NCBI GenBank assembly: GCA_910584385.1
Contig: CAJUAK010000014.1
Span: 1-48,117, forward strand
DNA length: 48,117 bases
Direction: 5' to 3'
Origin: an uncultured Alphaproteobacteria bacterium
GTDB lineage: Bacteria; Pseudomonadota; Alphaproteobacteria; RF32; CAG-239
The position numbers and the translations under genes are program-made. Below are positions 40,290 to 47,467 of the stretch, one piece after another. Position 1 is the stretch's first letter; every line of letters begins with the position of its first letter. Under the pieces are notes generated by a model. That model saw nothing but the letters and a program-made list of their open reading frames with translations, made no database searches and had not been told where the DNA came from.

Positions 40290-40661
40290 CTACTTGAGTT
40301 CAACCTTTGCACCGGCTTCTTCAAGTTTCTTCTTCATTTCTTCGGCTTCAGCCTTAGCAACGCCTTCTTTAACGGTCTTCGGAGCACCATCAACCAAATC
40401 TTTGGCTTCTTTCAAGCCCAAACCTGTAATTGCGCGAACTTCTTTAATAACATTAATTTTGTTTGCGCCAGCTTCTGCCAAAACAACGTCAAATTCGTCT
40501 TTTTCTTCAGCAGCAGCACCTGCAGCAGCACCACCGGCAGCAACAGCAACGGCAGCAGCGGCAGAAACGCCCCATTTTTCTTCTAACATTTTAGAAAGGT
40601 CAGCGGCTTCCATAACAGTCAAAGCTGACAATTCATCTACTAACTTGGCTAAATCGGCCAT
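40290..40661 (-). CDS. rplL: 50S ribosomal protein L7/L12
   Basis: L7/L12 forms the flexible stalk that recruits and activates translation GTPases. Residues 1-32 are the dimer domain (MADLAKLVDELSALTVMEAADL), followed by an Ala-rich hinge (about 36-55) and the globular domain (EFDVVLAEAG, KINVIKEVRAITGLGLKEAKDLVDGAP, EEAGAKVELK). Length 123 aa is standard. GGAG lies 8 nt before the ATG. The operon stops here at a terminator instead of reading into rpoB. Confidence 0.98.
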   Translation of the reverse strand: MADLAKLVDELSALTVMEAADLSKMLEEKWGVSAAAAVAVAAGGAAAGAAAEEKDEFDVVLAEAGANKINVIKEVRAITGLGLKEAKDLVDGAPKTVKEGVAKAEAEEMKKKLEEAGAKVELK

Positions 40662-40795
40662 TTTTTTTCTCCAAATAAATTAATTAAATCAATTAAAACT
40701 AAAAATCTTATTTTAACATTCTCAATTTTTCATTTCAGGCTGCCCTTTCATTGTTGATTTTACAACCGGCAGGAAACCCGCAAAATGAAAAATAA

Positions 40796-41278
40796 TTATG
40801 CAGCTTCTTTCTCGCTGTAAGCTTTTGTAACTCTCGCAAGCTGAGAGCCGGGAGCCTGCAGCAAACCAATAATCTTGGCTCTGAGTTCGTCCATAGACGG
40901 AATAGAAGCCAATTTCTTGATTTCATCAATAGAAAGAGCGCCAGTACCCATTGCACCGCCAACGATTAAAAGTTTTTCGTTGGTTTTTGCAAATTCAACA
41001 CAAGCTTTACAAGCTGAAACTGCATCAGATGCGAAAGCAATTGCTGTCGGACCTGTGAACAAGTCTGTCAGATTTTCAAACTTTGTGCCTTTAAGGGCAA
41101 GACGAGTAATGCGATTTTTAGTAACTCTGAACCCAGCGCCTACTTTGCGAATATTGTCTCTCAATTCAGAAACTTCCTGCACGGTTAACCCTTTGTAATG
41201 GGAAACCACAACGATTTCTGAATTGTTAAACAATTCGTTTAATTCGCTGAGCAATTGTGCTTTTTCTTCGCGATTCAC
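40796..41278 (-). CDS. rplJ: 50S ribosomal protein L10
   Basis: L10 anchors the L7/L12 dimers to 23S rRNA. The start is a GTG at 41278 (NREEKAQLLSELNELF), with TTGGAGA 9 nt upstream. The rRNA-binding domain contains VVVSHYKGLTVQEVSELR and FRVTKNRITRLAL, and the C-terminal helix that binds L7/L12 is IIGLLQAPGSQLARVTKAYSEK. Length 160 aa. It is preceded by a long leader and its own promoter, so the rplJL unit is separate from rplKA. Repression by L10 binding to its leader is the expected control. Confidence 0.97.
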   Translation of the reverse strand: MNREEKAQLLSELNELFNNSEIVVVSHYKGLTVQEVSELRDNIRKVGAGFRVTKNRITRLALKGTKFENLTDLFTGPTAIAFASDAVSACKACVEFAKTNEKLLIVGGAMGTGALSIDEIKKLASIPSMDELRAKIIGLLQAPGSQLARVTKAYSEKEAA

Positions 41279-41585
41279 TATTTGTCTCCAATAAAACATT
41301 GCATAAGCAATGCCATTTTCACATATTCCACTATCCGCGACTGAAAAAAGGAGTTTCTCCTCTGCCAGCCCGAAAGTGGGACCTAATCTGTCCAGGAGAA
41401 AAAAAGAATTTATAAAATTTCCTTACTCCCGTCTGCGTAGGATATTTAGGGTTGCCATTCCAAAACTCCGGCGAGCGCAAAACCGGCCATCATTTTGAAT
41501 GGATAGACCACCTACGGTCTTGGACAGTTGTTTTCAAAACCCGAAGGTTTTGAAGAGCGGGTGGCGGCAATTCCGCCACCCAAAA
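41279..41585 (-). ncRNA. Ribosomal protein L10 leader
   Basis: A 5' leader of about 300 nt upstream of rplJ with several hairpins: GGGTGGCGG/CCGCCACCC near the start (41560-41582), CAAAACC-TTCG-GGTTTTG and GACC/GGTC. Near the gene, CTCCT...AGGAG (41355-41403 region) encloses an asymmetric bulge of the kink-turn type seen in L10 leaders, where L10(L12)4 binds and represses. The identification is by position and fold. Confidence 0.6.
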
Positions 41586-41614
41586 CTTTTATCCTTCTTA
41601 AAAGCAAATGTCAA
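41586..41614 (-). promoter_or_regulatory. Predicted promoter of rplJL
   Basis: TTGACA (41609-41614), 17 bp, TAAAAG (41586-41591) on the minus strand, starting the L10 leader. Confidence 0.65.
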
Positions 41615-41675
41615 ATATAATCTGCATAAGCTTTCAGAAGACGGGAAAAGAGCCTGGGCGCTTTTCCCCAAATTA

Positions 41676-42362
41676 TTAAAGGTTAGAAAAATCAACCTTA
41701 ACGCCAACGCCCATTGTTGAGCTCAAAGAAACTTTTTTCATATAAGTTCCTTTAACGCCTTGCGGCTTGGCTTTTTGAATAGCATCAATAAAGCTCTTTG
41801 CGTTTTCATAAATCTGATCTTCGCTGAAAGAAGCCTTACCAATACCGGCATGAACAATACCGTTCTTTTCAACGCGGAATTGAACTTCGCCGGCCTTAGC
41901 CTTTTTAACGGCATTGGCAACATCTGCAGTAACCGTACCCAATTTCGGGTTTGGCATCAAGCCTTTAGGACCCAAAACGCGGGCAACACGGCCGGCAAGC
42001 CCCATCATATCCGGGGTTGCAATGCAGCGGTCGAAATCAATTTTTCCGGCCAAAATAGAATCAATCAGATTTTCTGCGCCGACAATATCCGCACCGGCAG
42101 CTTTAGCTTCATCAGCCTTTTCGCCTTGAGCCAAAACAGCAACACGGACAGTTTTGCCGGTACCGTTAGGCAGAGAACAAACGCCGCGAACCATCTGGTC
42201 GGCATATTTCGGATCAACGCCGAGGTTGATTGCCATATCGATTGTTTCGTCAAATTTTGCAGTTGCATTTTCTTTAACGAGCTTAACAGCATCTTTCAGG
42301 GAATAAGTCTGATCTTTATCCAGTGCCTTATAAGCATTTACGATTCTTTTTCCACTCATCAT
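41676..42362 (-). CDS. rplA: 50S ribosomal protein L1
   Basis: L1 forms the mobile stalk at the E site and helps release deacylated tRNA. It also represses the rplKA transcript in bacteria. Hallmarks: KFDETIDMAINLGVDPKYADQMVRG, VAVLAQGEKADEAKAAGAD, DMMGLAGRVARVLGPKGLMPNPKLGTV and VEKNGIVHAGIGKASF. Length 228 aa, or 227 if the second of two adjacent ATG codons is used; GGAG lies 4-7 nt upstream. It begins one base after the rplK stop. Confidence 0.98.
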   Translation of the reverse strand: MMSGKRIVNAYKALDKDQTYSLKDAVKLVKENATAKFDETIDMAINLGVDPKYADQMVRGVCSLPNGTGKTVRVAVLAQGEKADEAKAAGADIVGAENLIDSILAGKIDFDRCIATPDMMGLAGRVARVLGPKGLMPNPKLGTVTADVANAVKKAKAGEVQFRVEKNGIVHAGIGKASFSEDQIYENAKSFIDAIQKAKPQGVKGTYMKKVSLSSTMGVGVKVDFSNL

Positions 42363-42363
42363 C

Positions 42364-42801
42364 CTACTCCACTACCTTAACGCCCATAGAAACAGCCTGG
42401 CCTTTAACCATATTCATTGCAGATTCAACTGTTGCACAGTTCAAATCAGGCAATTTGGTTTCAGCGATTTCTTTAACCTGAGCCATTGTAATCTGTCCGG
42501 CAACAACCTTTCCAGGTTCTTTAGAAGCAGATTTAATATTAGCGGCTTTCTTAATATAATAAGAAACCGGCGGCAATTTGGTTACGAATGTGAAAGATTT
42601 GTCTTCAAAAGCTGTAATGATTACAGGAACGGGAATTCCCGGTTCCATCTTTTGAGTTGCAGCGTTAAACGCCTTGCAAAATTCCATAATGTTCAAACCT
42701 TTTTGACCCAAAGCAGGACCAACCGGAGGAGACGGGTTAGCTTTGCCTGCAGGGATCTGAAGTTTGATTAACCCTAAAATTTTCTTTTTAGACTTAGCCA
42801 T
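42364..42801 (-). CDS. rplK: 50S ribosomal protein L11
   Basis: L11 is part of the GTPase-associated centre and binds 23S rRNA near the thiostrepton site. The start is the ATG at 42801 (MAKSKKKILGLIKLQIPAGKA) with GAGG 7 nt upstream. The longer open frame to 42852 is leader. Conserved parts: ANPSPPVGPALGQKGLNIMEFCKAFN, FTFVTKLPPVSYYIKKAA and MVKGQAVSMGV. Length 145 aa is close to the usual 142. It has its own promoter, because a terminator and a plus-strand gene separate it from nusG. Confidence 0.98.
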   Translation of the reverse strand: MAKSKKKILGLIKLQIPAGKANPSPPVGPALGQKGLNIMEFCKAFNAATQKMEPGIPVPVIITAFEDKSFTFVTKLPPVSYYIKKAANIKSASKEPGKVVAGQITMAQVKEIAETKLPDLNCATVESAMNMVKGQAVSMGVKVVE

Positions 42802-42910
42802 TTTCATACCTCTTTTCAGGATTGTGGTAAAAGACCATGGCTGGCCTCCCACAAATTATTAAAACGATTCTCTCTTAAAAAAGGGCCGCCCCTCTCTTAA
42901 GAGTCGACTT

Positions 42911-42938
42911 TGTATAACACAATAAATTCATATTGCAA
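42911..42938 (-). promoter_or_regulatory. Predicted promoter of rplKA
   Basis: TTGCAA (42933-42938), 16 bp, TATACA (42911-42916) on the minus strand. The leader of about 100 nt that follows contains CTCTTAAGAGAG and a TTGTGG/CCACAA helix (42823-42856). Confidence 0.6.
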
Positions 42939-43082
42939 GCATTTTTTTGAAAAAACGCAAGCTAACCGGCTGTTTTCATTCAAGCATGTATATTTTTTGT
43001 CCAGTTTATAGCAAAATAGCTTGATTTTATTTTTTTTCTTTTTATACTAAAAGCAAACTTTATTACTTTAACTTCCTATTAT

Positions 43083-43565
43083 ATGAAAACAACCGTCCAA
43101 CGGAGATTCGGTTTTTGCCAAGGGCAAACCTATCCAGCGATTGTTAAAAAAGTAAAAAAAGACCGTGTCTTCTTTACTTTGACAAACAGCAGCCAAGAGC
43201 AGTATGAAGCTGTCTATTACATTCATGGCGAAGGTTTCAATCCGTTTCATTTTTTCAAAAACGAAACCGAAATAGAAATCTCTCTTCTGCGCTTTCATGC
43301 TGACAGACGCCTTTATTGCGGCGTCTCCATTGAAGTGAAGCCTCTCCACCTTCCCCTTGACGCCTATATTTTAAAACATCCTATTGGCAGTATTGTTACC
43401 GGAATTGTTGAAAAAATCAAAGGCGACAAAGTGATCCTGCGGCTGGACCAATTTACAACGGCAATTGTTAAAAGATTCAAAGAGGCGAAGATTGGAGAAA
43501 GCATCCTCTGTACAATTGAACGCGTTAATGAAAAAAAGCATTGTATCTTTGTCCGGGTCAATTGA
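43083..43565 (+). CDS. S1-like RNA-binding domain protein (tentative), 160 aa
   Basis: A soluble basic protein with what looks like two OB-fold segments. The first covers about residues 13-88 (CQGQTYPAIVKKVKKDRVFFTLTN). The second covers about 100-158 (HPIGSIVTGIVEKIKGDKVILRLDQFTTAIVKRFKEAKIGESILCTIERVNEKKHCIFVRV). The GSIVTGIVxxIxxDKVxLRL pattern fits S1 RNA-binding domains. The function is unknown. It is read opposite to the ribosomal operon it interrupts, between nusG and rplK, and has its own terminator. I see no clear Shine-Dalgarno. Confidence 0.65.
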   Translation: MKTTVQRRFGFCQGQTYPAIVKKVKKDRVFFTLTNSSQEQYEAVYYIHGEGFNPFHFFKNETEIEISLLRFHADRRLYCGVSIEVKPLHLPLDAYILKHPIGSIVTGIVEKIKGDKVILRLDQFTTAIVKRFKEAKIGESILCTIERVNEKKHCIFVRVN

Positions 43566-43579
43566 CATTTTCTTTTTTT

Positions 43580-43607
43580 AACCCCTGATTTTCAGGGGTT
43601 ATTTTTT
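43580..43607 (+). terminator. Intrinsic terminator of the S1-like gene
   Basis: AACCCCTGA/TCAGGGGTT (43580-43588, 43592-43600) with loop TTT, followed by ATTTTTT. Confidence 0.9.
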
Positions 43608-43700
43608 GCTTTAAAAGCAACTTTCCCTCTCCACCGCGCAGAGCCATTTACAAGATGCAAAAAAAAATCTCCGGGAACCGAAGATTTTTTCAAAAATTAC

Positions 43701-43726
43701 AAAAAAGCGGGACAAGCCCGCTTTCT
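43701..43726 (-). terminator. Intrinsic terminator of secE-nusG
   Basis: On the minus strand AAAGCGGG/CCCGCTTT with loop CTTGT, followed by TTT. It lies directly after the nusG stop. Confidence 0.85.
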
Positions 43727-43727
43727 C

Positions 43728-44261
43728 TTAGTGAATTTTTTCAACTTGTGAATATTCCAATTCCACCGGCGTTGCACGTCCAAAGATGGAAACAGAAACC
43801 TTCAAACGGGACTTTTCAACATCCACTTCTTCAACCAAACCGACAAAAGAAGCAAATGGACCGTCATTAACCCTAACCTGTTCGCCGACTTCAAAGTTAA
43901 CAATGGTTTGCGGGCGTTCAACACCTTCCTGCATTTGTGTGATAATCCGTTGCGCTTCAGCTTCCGTAATCGGAAACGGCTTATTGCGGCTGCCCAAAAA
44001 GTTTGTAACCTTGGGATTATTTTTAATCAAATGCCAAGCATCATCAGTCATAATCATTTTTACCAAGATATAACCGGGAAAGAACTTACGTTCACTGCTG
44101 ACTCTGGCTCCCTTTTTAATTTCAACAACTTCTTCAGTCGGAACCAAAATATCGAGGATTTTATCCTCCATTTTTTTAACAACAGCCTGTTCCTTTATAG
44201 ATTCGGCAACTTTCTTTTCCGAACCAGAATGAACATTTACCACATACCAACGTGCATCCAT
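43728..44261 (-). CDS. nusG: Transcription termination/antitermination protein NusG
   Basis: NusG binds the RNA polymerase clamp, lowers pausing and couples transcription to Rho or to ribosomes through S10. The start is the ATG at 44261 (MDARWYVVNVHSGSEKKVA), with GGAG 9 nt upstream. The NGN domain covers residues 1-110 (FFPGYILVKMIM, VTNFLGS), and the KOW domain is at about 125-177 (FEVGEQVRVNDGPFASFVGLVEEVD). Length 177 aa is normal. It lies 22 bp downstream of secE in one transcript. Confidence 0.98.
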   Translation of the reverse strand: MDARWYVVNVHSGSEKKVAESIKEQAVVKKMEDKILDILVPTEEVVEIKKGARVSSERKFFPGYILVKMIMTDDAWHLIKNNPKVTNFLGSRNKPFPITEAEAQRIITQMQEGVERPQTIVNFEVGEQVRVNDGPFASFVGLVEEVDVEKSRLKVSVSIFGRATPVELEYSQVEKIH

Positions 44262-44283
44262 CTCAAACAACTCCAAAATCCAA

Positions 44284-44472
44284 TTAGCTCAAAATCAATC
44301 TGACAGCCCAACCTAATACCTGGTCAACAACAAAGAAAAAAGTCGCGGCAATAGCCACCAAAACGATAACCATAATACTTACTTTCGTAACTTCCTGCCT
44401 TGTCGGCCAAGTAACTTTTTTTACTTCCTGCTTAACCTGCCGGAAAAACTGTAAAACACTAACTTTTGCCAT
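44284..44472 (-). CDS. secE: Preprotein translocase subunit SecE
   Basis: SecE clamps the SecY channel in the inner membrane. It is the short one-helix form common in Alphaproteobacteria: the amphipathic segment FFRQVKQEVKKVTWPTRQEV with the signature VTWPT, then one membrane helix (VSIMVIVLVAIAATFFFVVDQVLGWAV). Length 62 aa from the ATG at 44472 (MAKVSVLQF), with a weak ribosome site. A TTGACA promoter lies about 120 bp upstream. Confidence 0.96.
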   Translation of the reverse strand: MAKVSVLQFFRQVKQEVKKVTWPTRQEVTKVSIMVIVLVAIAATFFFVVDQVLGWAVRLILS

Positions 44473-44589
44473 GGATCTGCCCATAAAAAAGGTTAAAACA
44501 CTTCCCCTATCAGAGGAAACAGCAAACGCACATTAAAATATACGGGACACCCCGTCTATATTGTAAGTCGGCTTCTGCTTAATGCCGCA

Positions 44590-44618
44590 AACATATTAAA
44601 TTATTTTTTACATGTCAA
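44590..44618 (-). promoter_or_regulatory. Predicted promoter of secE-nusG
   Basis: TTGACA (44613-44618), 17 bp, TATGTT (44590-44595) on the minus strand. About 110 nt of leader precede secE. The space between secE and tRNA-Trp (44473-44794) holds this and, on the plus strand, a TTGATT element near 44730 as a possible tRNA promoter. Confidence 0.6.
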
Positions 44619-44794
44619 TAGATATATTGTTGTTTGCCCAAATAATCCTACTGCTTCCTTCCCAATAAAACAACAAGCTGCCAAATACTTTTACGGTTTT
44701 ATTTATATTGTTTCTTTTTAAAAAAAGTACTTGATTTATTTTTTATTCTTGTGTATCAAGAATCAGCAAGCTTGAAAGAGCTTTGTTTCTGTAT

Positions 44795-44870
44795 AGGGGT
44801 ATAGCTCAGTTGGTAGAGCATCGGTCTCCAAAACCGAGGGTCGTGAGTTCGAATCTTACTGCCCCTGCCA
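44795..44870 (+). tRNA. tRNA-Trp (anticodon CCA)
   Basis: A full 76-nt cloverleaf with encoded CCA. The acceptor AGGGGTA/TGCCCCT, anticodon loop CTCCAAA (anticodon at 44828-44830) and T loop TTCGAAT are all intact. It is on the opposite strand to secE. In the usual order tRNA-Trp precedes secE in the same direction, so an inversion or rearrangement is likely. Confidence 0.97.
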
Positions 44871-44872
44871 AT

Positions 44873-44905
44873 AAAAAAAGTCCACTTTAGGTGGGCTTTT
44901 TTTAT
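44873..44905 (+). terminator. Intrinsic terminator of tRNA-Trp
   Basis: AAAAAAAGTCCAC/GTGGGCTTTTTTT with loop TTTAG (one G-U pair). Confidence 0.9.
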
Positions 44906-45017
44906 TGGGTAGAGTAAGTTAGGCACGAACTCGCGAAGAAGTGAGTTCGACAAGGAGGATAAGGCGGGCGGAAGAACGCCGGTCAGCTTTAAGCTGATAT
45001 CCAACGCAGCAACTCAA

Positions 45018-45050
45018 GCGAAGCGCAGAGTAATCTTACTGCCCCTGCCA
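45018..45050 (+). repeat. Partial copy of the tRNA-Trp 3' end
   Basis: The 19-nt end AATCTTACTGCCCCTGCCA (45032-45050) repeats tRNA-Trp 44852-44870 exactly. The GCGAAGCGCAGAGT before it recurs near 46557. No integrase is in the window. This is either an attachment-site scar or a repeated tRNA-flank cassette. Confidence 0.75.
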
Positions 45051-45054
45051 CTCA

Positions 45055-45140
45055 AGATAAGCCGTCCGAAAGGGCGGTTTTTCTTTTATAAAACAAGCAT
45101 TTAACCGAATCCGTGTGAGGTATGCTACATGAGGCTGTTT
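45055..45140 (+). repeat. tRNA-flank repeat, copy A
   Basis: 86 bp that recur imperfectly at 46410-46495: AAGA[TC]AAGCCGTCCG, a terminator-like hairpin (CCGTCC-GAAA-GGGCGG then T run), then TTAACCGA[AG]TCCGTGTGAGGT and ATGAGGC[TC]GTTT. No coding frame is supported through it. 45141-45241 holds nothing else I can name. Confidence 0.7.
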
Positions 45141-45241
45141 CCCACTGGTTACACGGACTATCCCAGACGAAATTCTTTATTTTACAAGCACTTAACGCGG
45201 TTTGAATCCTATCGGGTTTTGGGATATATTGATTAAAAAAG

Positions 45242-45272
45242 ATAACCGCCATATTTGAAATATAGCGGTTAT
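45242..45272 (-). terminator. Intrinsic terminator of the lipoprotein operon
   Basis: ATAACCGC-CATATT/AATAT-AGCGGTTAT with a 3-nt loop, followed on the minus strand by CTTTTTT. Confidence 0.85.
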
Positions 45273-45280
45273 TTTTTGAT

Positions 45281-45691
45281 TTATTCTACTTCGTGTGCTT
45301 CAAGGAATAATGATTGTCCCAGAGCATTAAAGAAATTTTGATATGCGATAGGTTCTTCAAGAGCTTGCAAGCCGACTTGAGCATTGGCTCTGACAACAAT
45401 TTGTTTATCATTGATAACTCTGATAGAAACGGTCATTTTGGAAGCATGTGTATATGATGTTCCACTGATTGTTCCTAATTTCTCATCTGCTCTATCAATA
45501 ATAAAACCTAAATCCTGCATTGTTGAGACAACAGCTCGTAAAACGAGAGCTTTATCATTAGTATCAAAAGAACGAAACTGATAGTTTCTCATCTGTACTT
45601 GAGATTGGGAAGTTCCTAAAACATCTTGATGTGTTGAAGCACAGGCAGATAAACTTAAAACAATAGCGATTGATAATAAAATTTTTTTCAT
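45281..45691 (-). CDS. Small lipoprotein, 136 aa
   Basis: A lipoprotein with lipobox LSLSAC (Cys17). The mature domain has MRNYQFRSFDTNDKALVLRAVVSTMQDLGFIIDRADEKLGTISGT, a pattern I recall from a family of short lipoproteins that occur as clusters of two to four genes in gut Proteobacteria. The ending FFNALGQSLFLEAHEVE is shared in part with the C-terminal fragment of the upstream pseudogene (FFDKLSQSVFLTANNI), so the family members are related. AGAGG lies 6 nt before the ATG. It is the last gene of the operon. The function is unknown, probably in the outer envelope. Confidence 0.8.
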   Translation of the reverse strand: MKKILLSIAIVLSLSACASTHQDVLGTSQSQVQMRNYQFRSFDTNDKALVLRAVVSTMQDLGFIIDRADEKLGTISGTSYTHASKMTVSIRVINDKQIVVRANAQVGLQALEEPIAYQNFFNALGQSLFLEAHEVE

Positions 45692-45699
45692 CTTTACCT

Positions 45700-46073
45700 C
45701 TATATATTATTAGCAGTTAGAAAAACGGATTGGCTTAACTTATCAAAGAAATCTTTGTAAATTTCTTCATCTTGAATTTTCTCAATTCGTGCTTGATTCA
45801 TGTTATTCCATATTACACGGGCAAATTCTATTCTAATATTGTAGCCATTGTTATGATTCTTAGTAGAAACTAAGGTTACATATCTGTGGTTACCATATTA
45901 GGTGAACCAAGAACTTCAACAACAGCAGAAGATGGCATCCCGATTTTGATTTCTGTTTGAGCCTTAACAACGGTCATTTGTTCTTCATTCAGACTATAAT
46001 TGGTTGTCGAACAAGAAGAAACAAAAGGTATTGTTGCAAATGCCATGGCTGATAAAATATTTTTGTATTTCAT
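45700..46073 (-). pseudogene. Frameshifted fusion of two small lipoprotein genes
   Basis: The first 65 codons (46073-45876) encode a lipoprotein start with lipobox VSSC (Cys21) and a SmpA/BamE-like segment (IKIGMPSSAVVEVLGSPNMVTTD), which stops where that family normally goes on. In another frame the sequence is open to 45700 and encodes the C-terminal part of a different member of the lipoprotein cluster (STKNHNNGYNIRIEFARVIW up to FFDKLSQSVFLTANNI). The two frames join around 45880-45900. This looks like a deletion that fused the ends of two neighbouring genes out of frame. The truncated 65-aa lipoprotein may still be made. Confidence 0.65.
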
Positions 46074-46079
46074 AATATA

Positions 46080-46280
46080 CCTCGCAATAACTAACTAGTC
46101 GCCTTGATGGGAGGCGACTGGAAGTTGAGAACAATACCACTAGTTATTGTGCGATATATTGACTTTAAAAGCGTATTTTATCGCCTTCCAGTCAAAAACC
46201 GGTAGGCGAAAATATCGTCTTTCGCATAGACGCTAGTGGTTGTTAGGTTCTCACACCTAAGTCAGACCATCAATTCTGAC
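46080..46280 (-). ncRNA. Candidate structured leader RNA upstream of the lipoprotein operon
   Basis: The minus-strand leader of about 200 nt has a long helix (GAGAAC 46127-46132 with GTTCTC 46247-46252; CCACTAG 46137-46143 with CTAGTGG 46233-46239), inner hairpins (CGTCT/AGACG 46216-46232, TCGCC/GGCGA 46181-46208), TTAGGT/ACCTAA (46244-46261) and GTCAGA/TCTGAC (46261-46280). AGTCGCC/GGCGACT (46097-46119) lies just before the ribosome site. GACTGGAAG (46116-46124) is the exact complement of CTTCCAGTC (46185-46193) in the loop of the long hairpin, allowing a pseudoknot or a switch. Confidence 0.5.
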
Positions 46281-46286
46281 ACAGAT

Positions 46287-46316
46287 ATTATAAATTTGTT
46301 GTATAAGAAAAATCAA
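46287..46316 (-). promoter_or_regulatory. Predicted promoter of the lipoprotein operon leader
   Basis: TTGATT (46311-46316), 18 bp, TATAAT (46287-46292) on the minus strand, giving a start near 46280 at the edge of the structured leader. Confidence 0.6.
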
Positions 46317-46409
46317 GAAAATTTTCAGCATATTGTGAAGTGATATTTGGTAAATTATGTAAAATGTATGTTTTTAAGTCCGTGGATTGCACTATGTGCT
46401 CTGCCAGTT

Positions 46410-46495
46410 AAGACAAGCCGTCCGCAAGGGGGTTTTTTCTTTATATATCAATAGCTTAACCGAGTCCGTGTGAGGTGCGCCAAATGAGGCCGTTT
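46410..46495 (+). repeat. tRNA-flank repeat, copy B
   Basis: An imperfect copy of 45055-45140, preceded by CTCTGCCAGTTA, which recalls a tRNA 3' end. The 46317-46709 stretch holds this, the partial tRNA-end copy at 46557 and no gene. Confidence 0.7.
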
Positions 46496-46556
46496 GCGCC
46501 GCTATGGAAAGTTTCACTTTCCTACTTGCGCGAACAACTATCCGACGCAGAAACTC

Positions 46557-46589
46557 GCGGAGCGCAGAGTAATCTTACTGCCCTGCCCC
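46557..46589 (+). repeat. Degenerate copy of the tRNA-Trp 3' end
   Basis: GCGGAGCGCAGAGT then AATCTTACTGCCCTGCC, which matches 45018-45050 except for one substitution and one lost C. ATCC[AG]ACGCAG[CA]AACTC precedes both copies. Confidence 0.7.
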
Positions 46590-46709
46590 AAAACAAAGAT
46601 GCTAAATAACCGAAGCCATCGTAAAATTGCACCAAGGCTCAATTACTGTCGACAGCATCGTTGGCAAAAGCACAACCTTTGAAATTATATTGCCTTACAG
46701 CCAAAAAAA

Positions 46710-47327
46710 TTAAATGCCGTATAATTTTGCGTAATCGCTTTGGGTAAAATGAAAATATTTCAGGCCTTCTAAAATTGAATATACATCATAAAAAGCATTA
46801 TGCGGGTTAAGATTGAGATCTGCCAAATTTTTTGCTAACCCTAATATTGTTGCAATTTCTCCGGATGCCTGACCAGTTACGGGCATTTGATTTTTTTGAT
46901 ATTGAAATTGAAACCATGGAGCAATATTCAAATAGTTTAAACTGAAATTATTTTTATTTCTGTAATAACTTAAAGTCTCATCCAAAACATTGCCGTCGCA
47001 TTTATCATGAGCCATACTTCCCCAAGCATGAGAATAACAGTTTAAGCCTTTAGAAAATTCAAAAAACGCTTCATAAGCCCGAACAAAATCTACGCCATGC
47101 AAATGCATAAACTCATTAGTTATGCCGGTAACATCTGTAAAATAAGCAGAAATTTCAGTATGTTTAACCGGCAATGTATAAAAATCCAACTTATCTTCCA
47201 CTTGCAGATTTTCGCCGACTTTAATCGCGGCAATTTGTATAACTTCACGGTTCTTCCAACCATTAAAACCTTTTTCATATAACCCTTTATCCGCAATATA
47301 TTCAGTGTCAAAAATGATAAAACTCAT
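46710..47327 (-). CDS. DnaQ-like DEDDh 3'-5' exonuclease
   Basis: A soluble 205-aa protein of the RNase H-like DEDDh exonuclease fold. Exo I is FDTEY (Asp7, Glu9). Exo II is probably in the segment around SMAHDKCDGN (Asp108 or Asp111). Exo III is HNAFYDVYSILEGL (His176, Asp181), which keeps the catalytic His-x4-Asp. The substrate could be DNA or RNA; single-domain members include RNase T, the Pol III epsilon subunit and Eri-1-like nucleases, and none fits clearly. GGAG lies 8 nt before the ATG and a good promoter is upstream. It stands alone in the accessory right end. Confidence 0.82.
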   Translation of the reverse strand: MSFIIFDTEYIADKGLYEKGFNGWKNREVIQIAAIKVGENLQVEDKLDFYTLPVKHTEISAYFTDVTGITNEFMHLHGVDFVRAYEAFFEFSKGLNCYSHAWGSMAHDKCDGNVLDETLSYYRNKNNFSLNYLNIAPWFQFQYQKNQMPVTGQASGEIATILGLAKNLADLNLNPHNAFYDVYSILEGLKYFHFTQSDYAKLYGI

Positions 47328-47362
47328 ATTTTTTCTCCTGTCTTTTATATTTTTATAAAAAT

Positions 47363-47391
47363 TTTATACAATCAAGGAAAATATTTGATAA
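47363..47391 (-). promoter_or_regulatory. Predicted promoter of the exonuclease gene
   Basis: TTATCA (47386-47391), 17 bp, TATAAA (47363-47368) on the minus strand. Confidence 0.55.
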
Positions 47392-47467
47392 TTACGGATA
47401 AAATATTGCCTGTCGCAAAAAACAATCATAACCTTCTAAAGGTGTATAACGATTAGGAGAAAATAAA

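Noticed and set aside
44756..45004. An 82-codon minus-strand ORF containing KIRTHDPRFWRPMLYQLSYTP
   Set aside because: This is the well-known false translation of the antisense of a tRNA gene; here it covers tRNA-Trp.
45052..45252. A 66-codon minus-strand ORF over the tRNA-flank repeat
   Set aside because: It lies on a repeated non-coding cassette with terminator hairpins and has no ribosome site.
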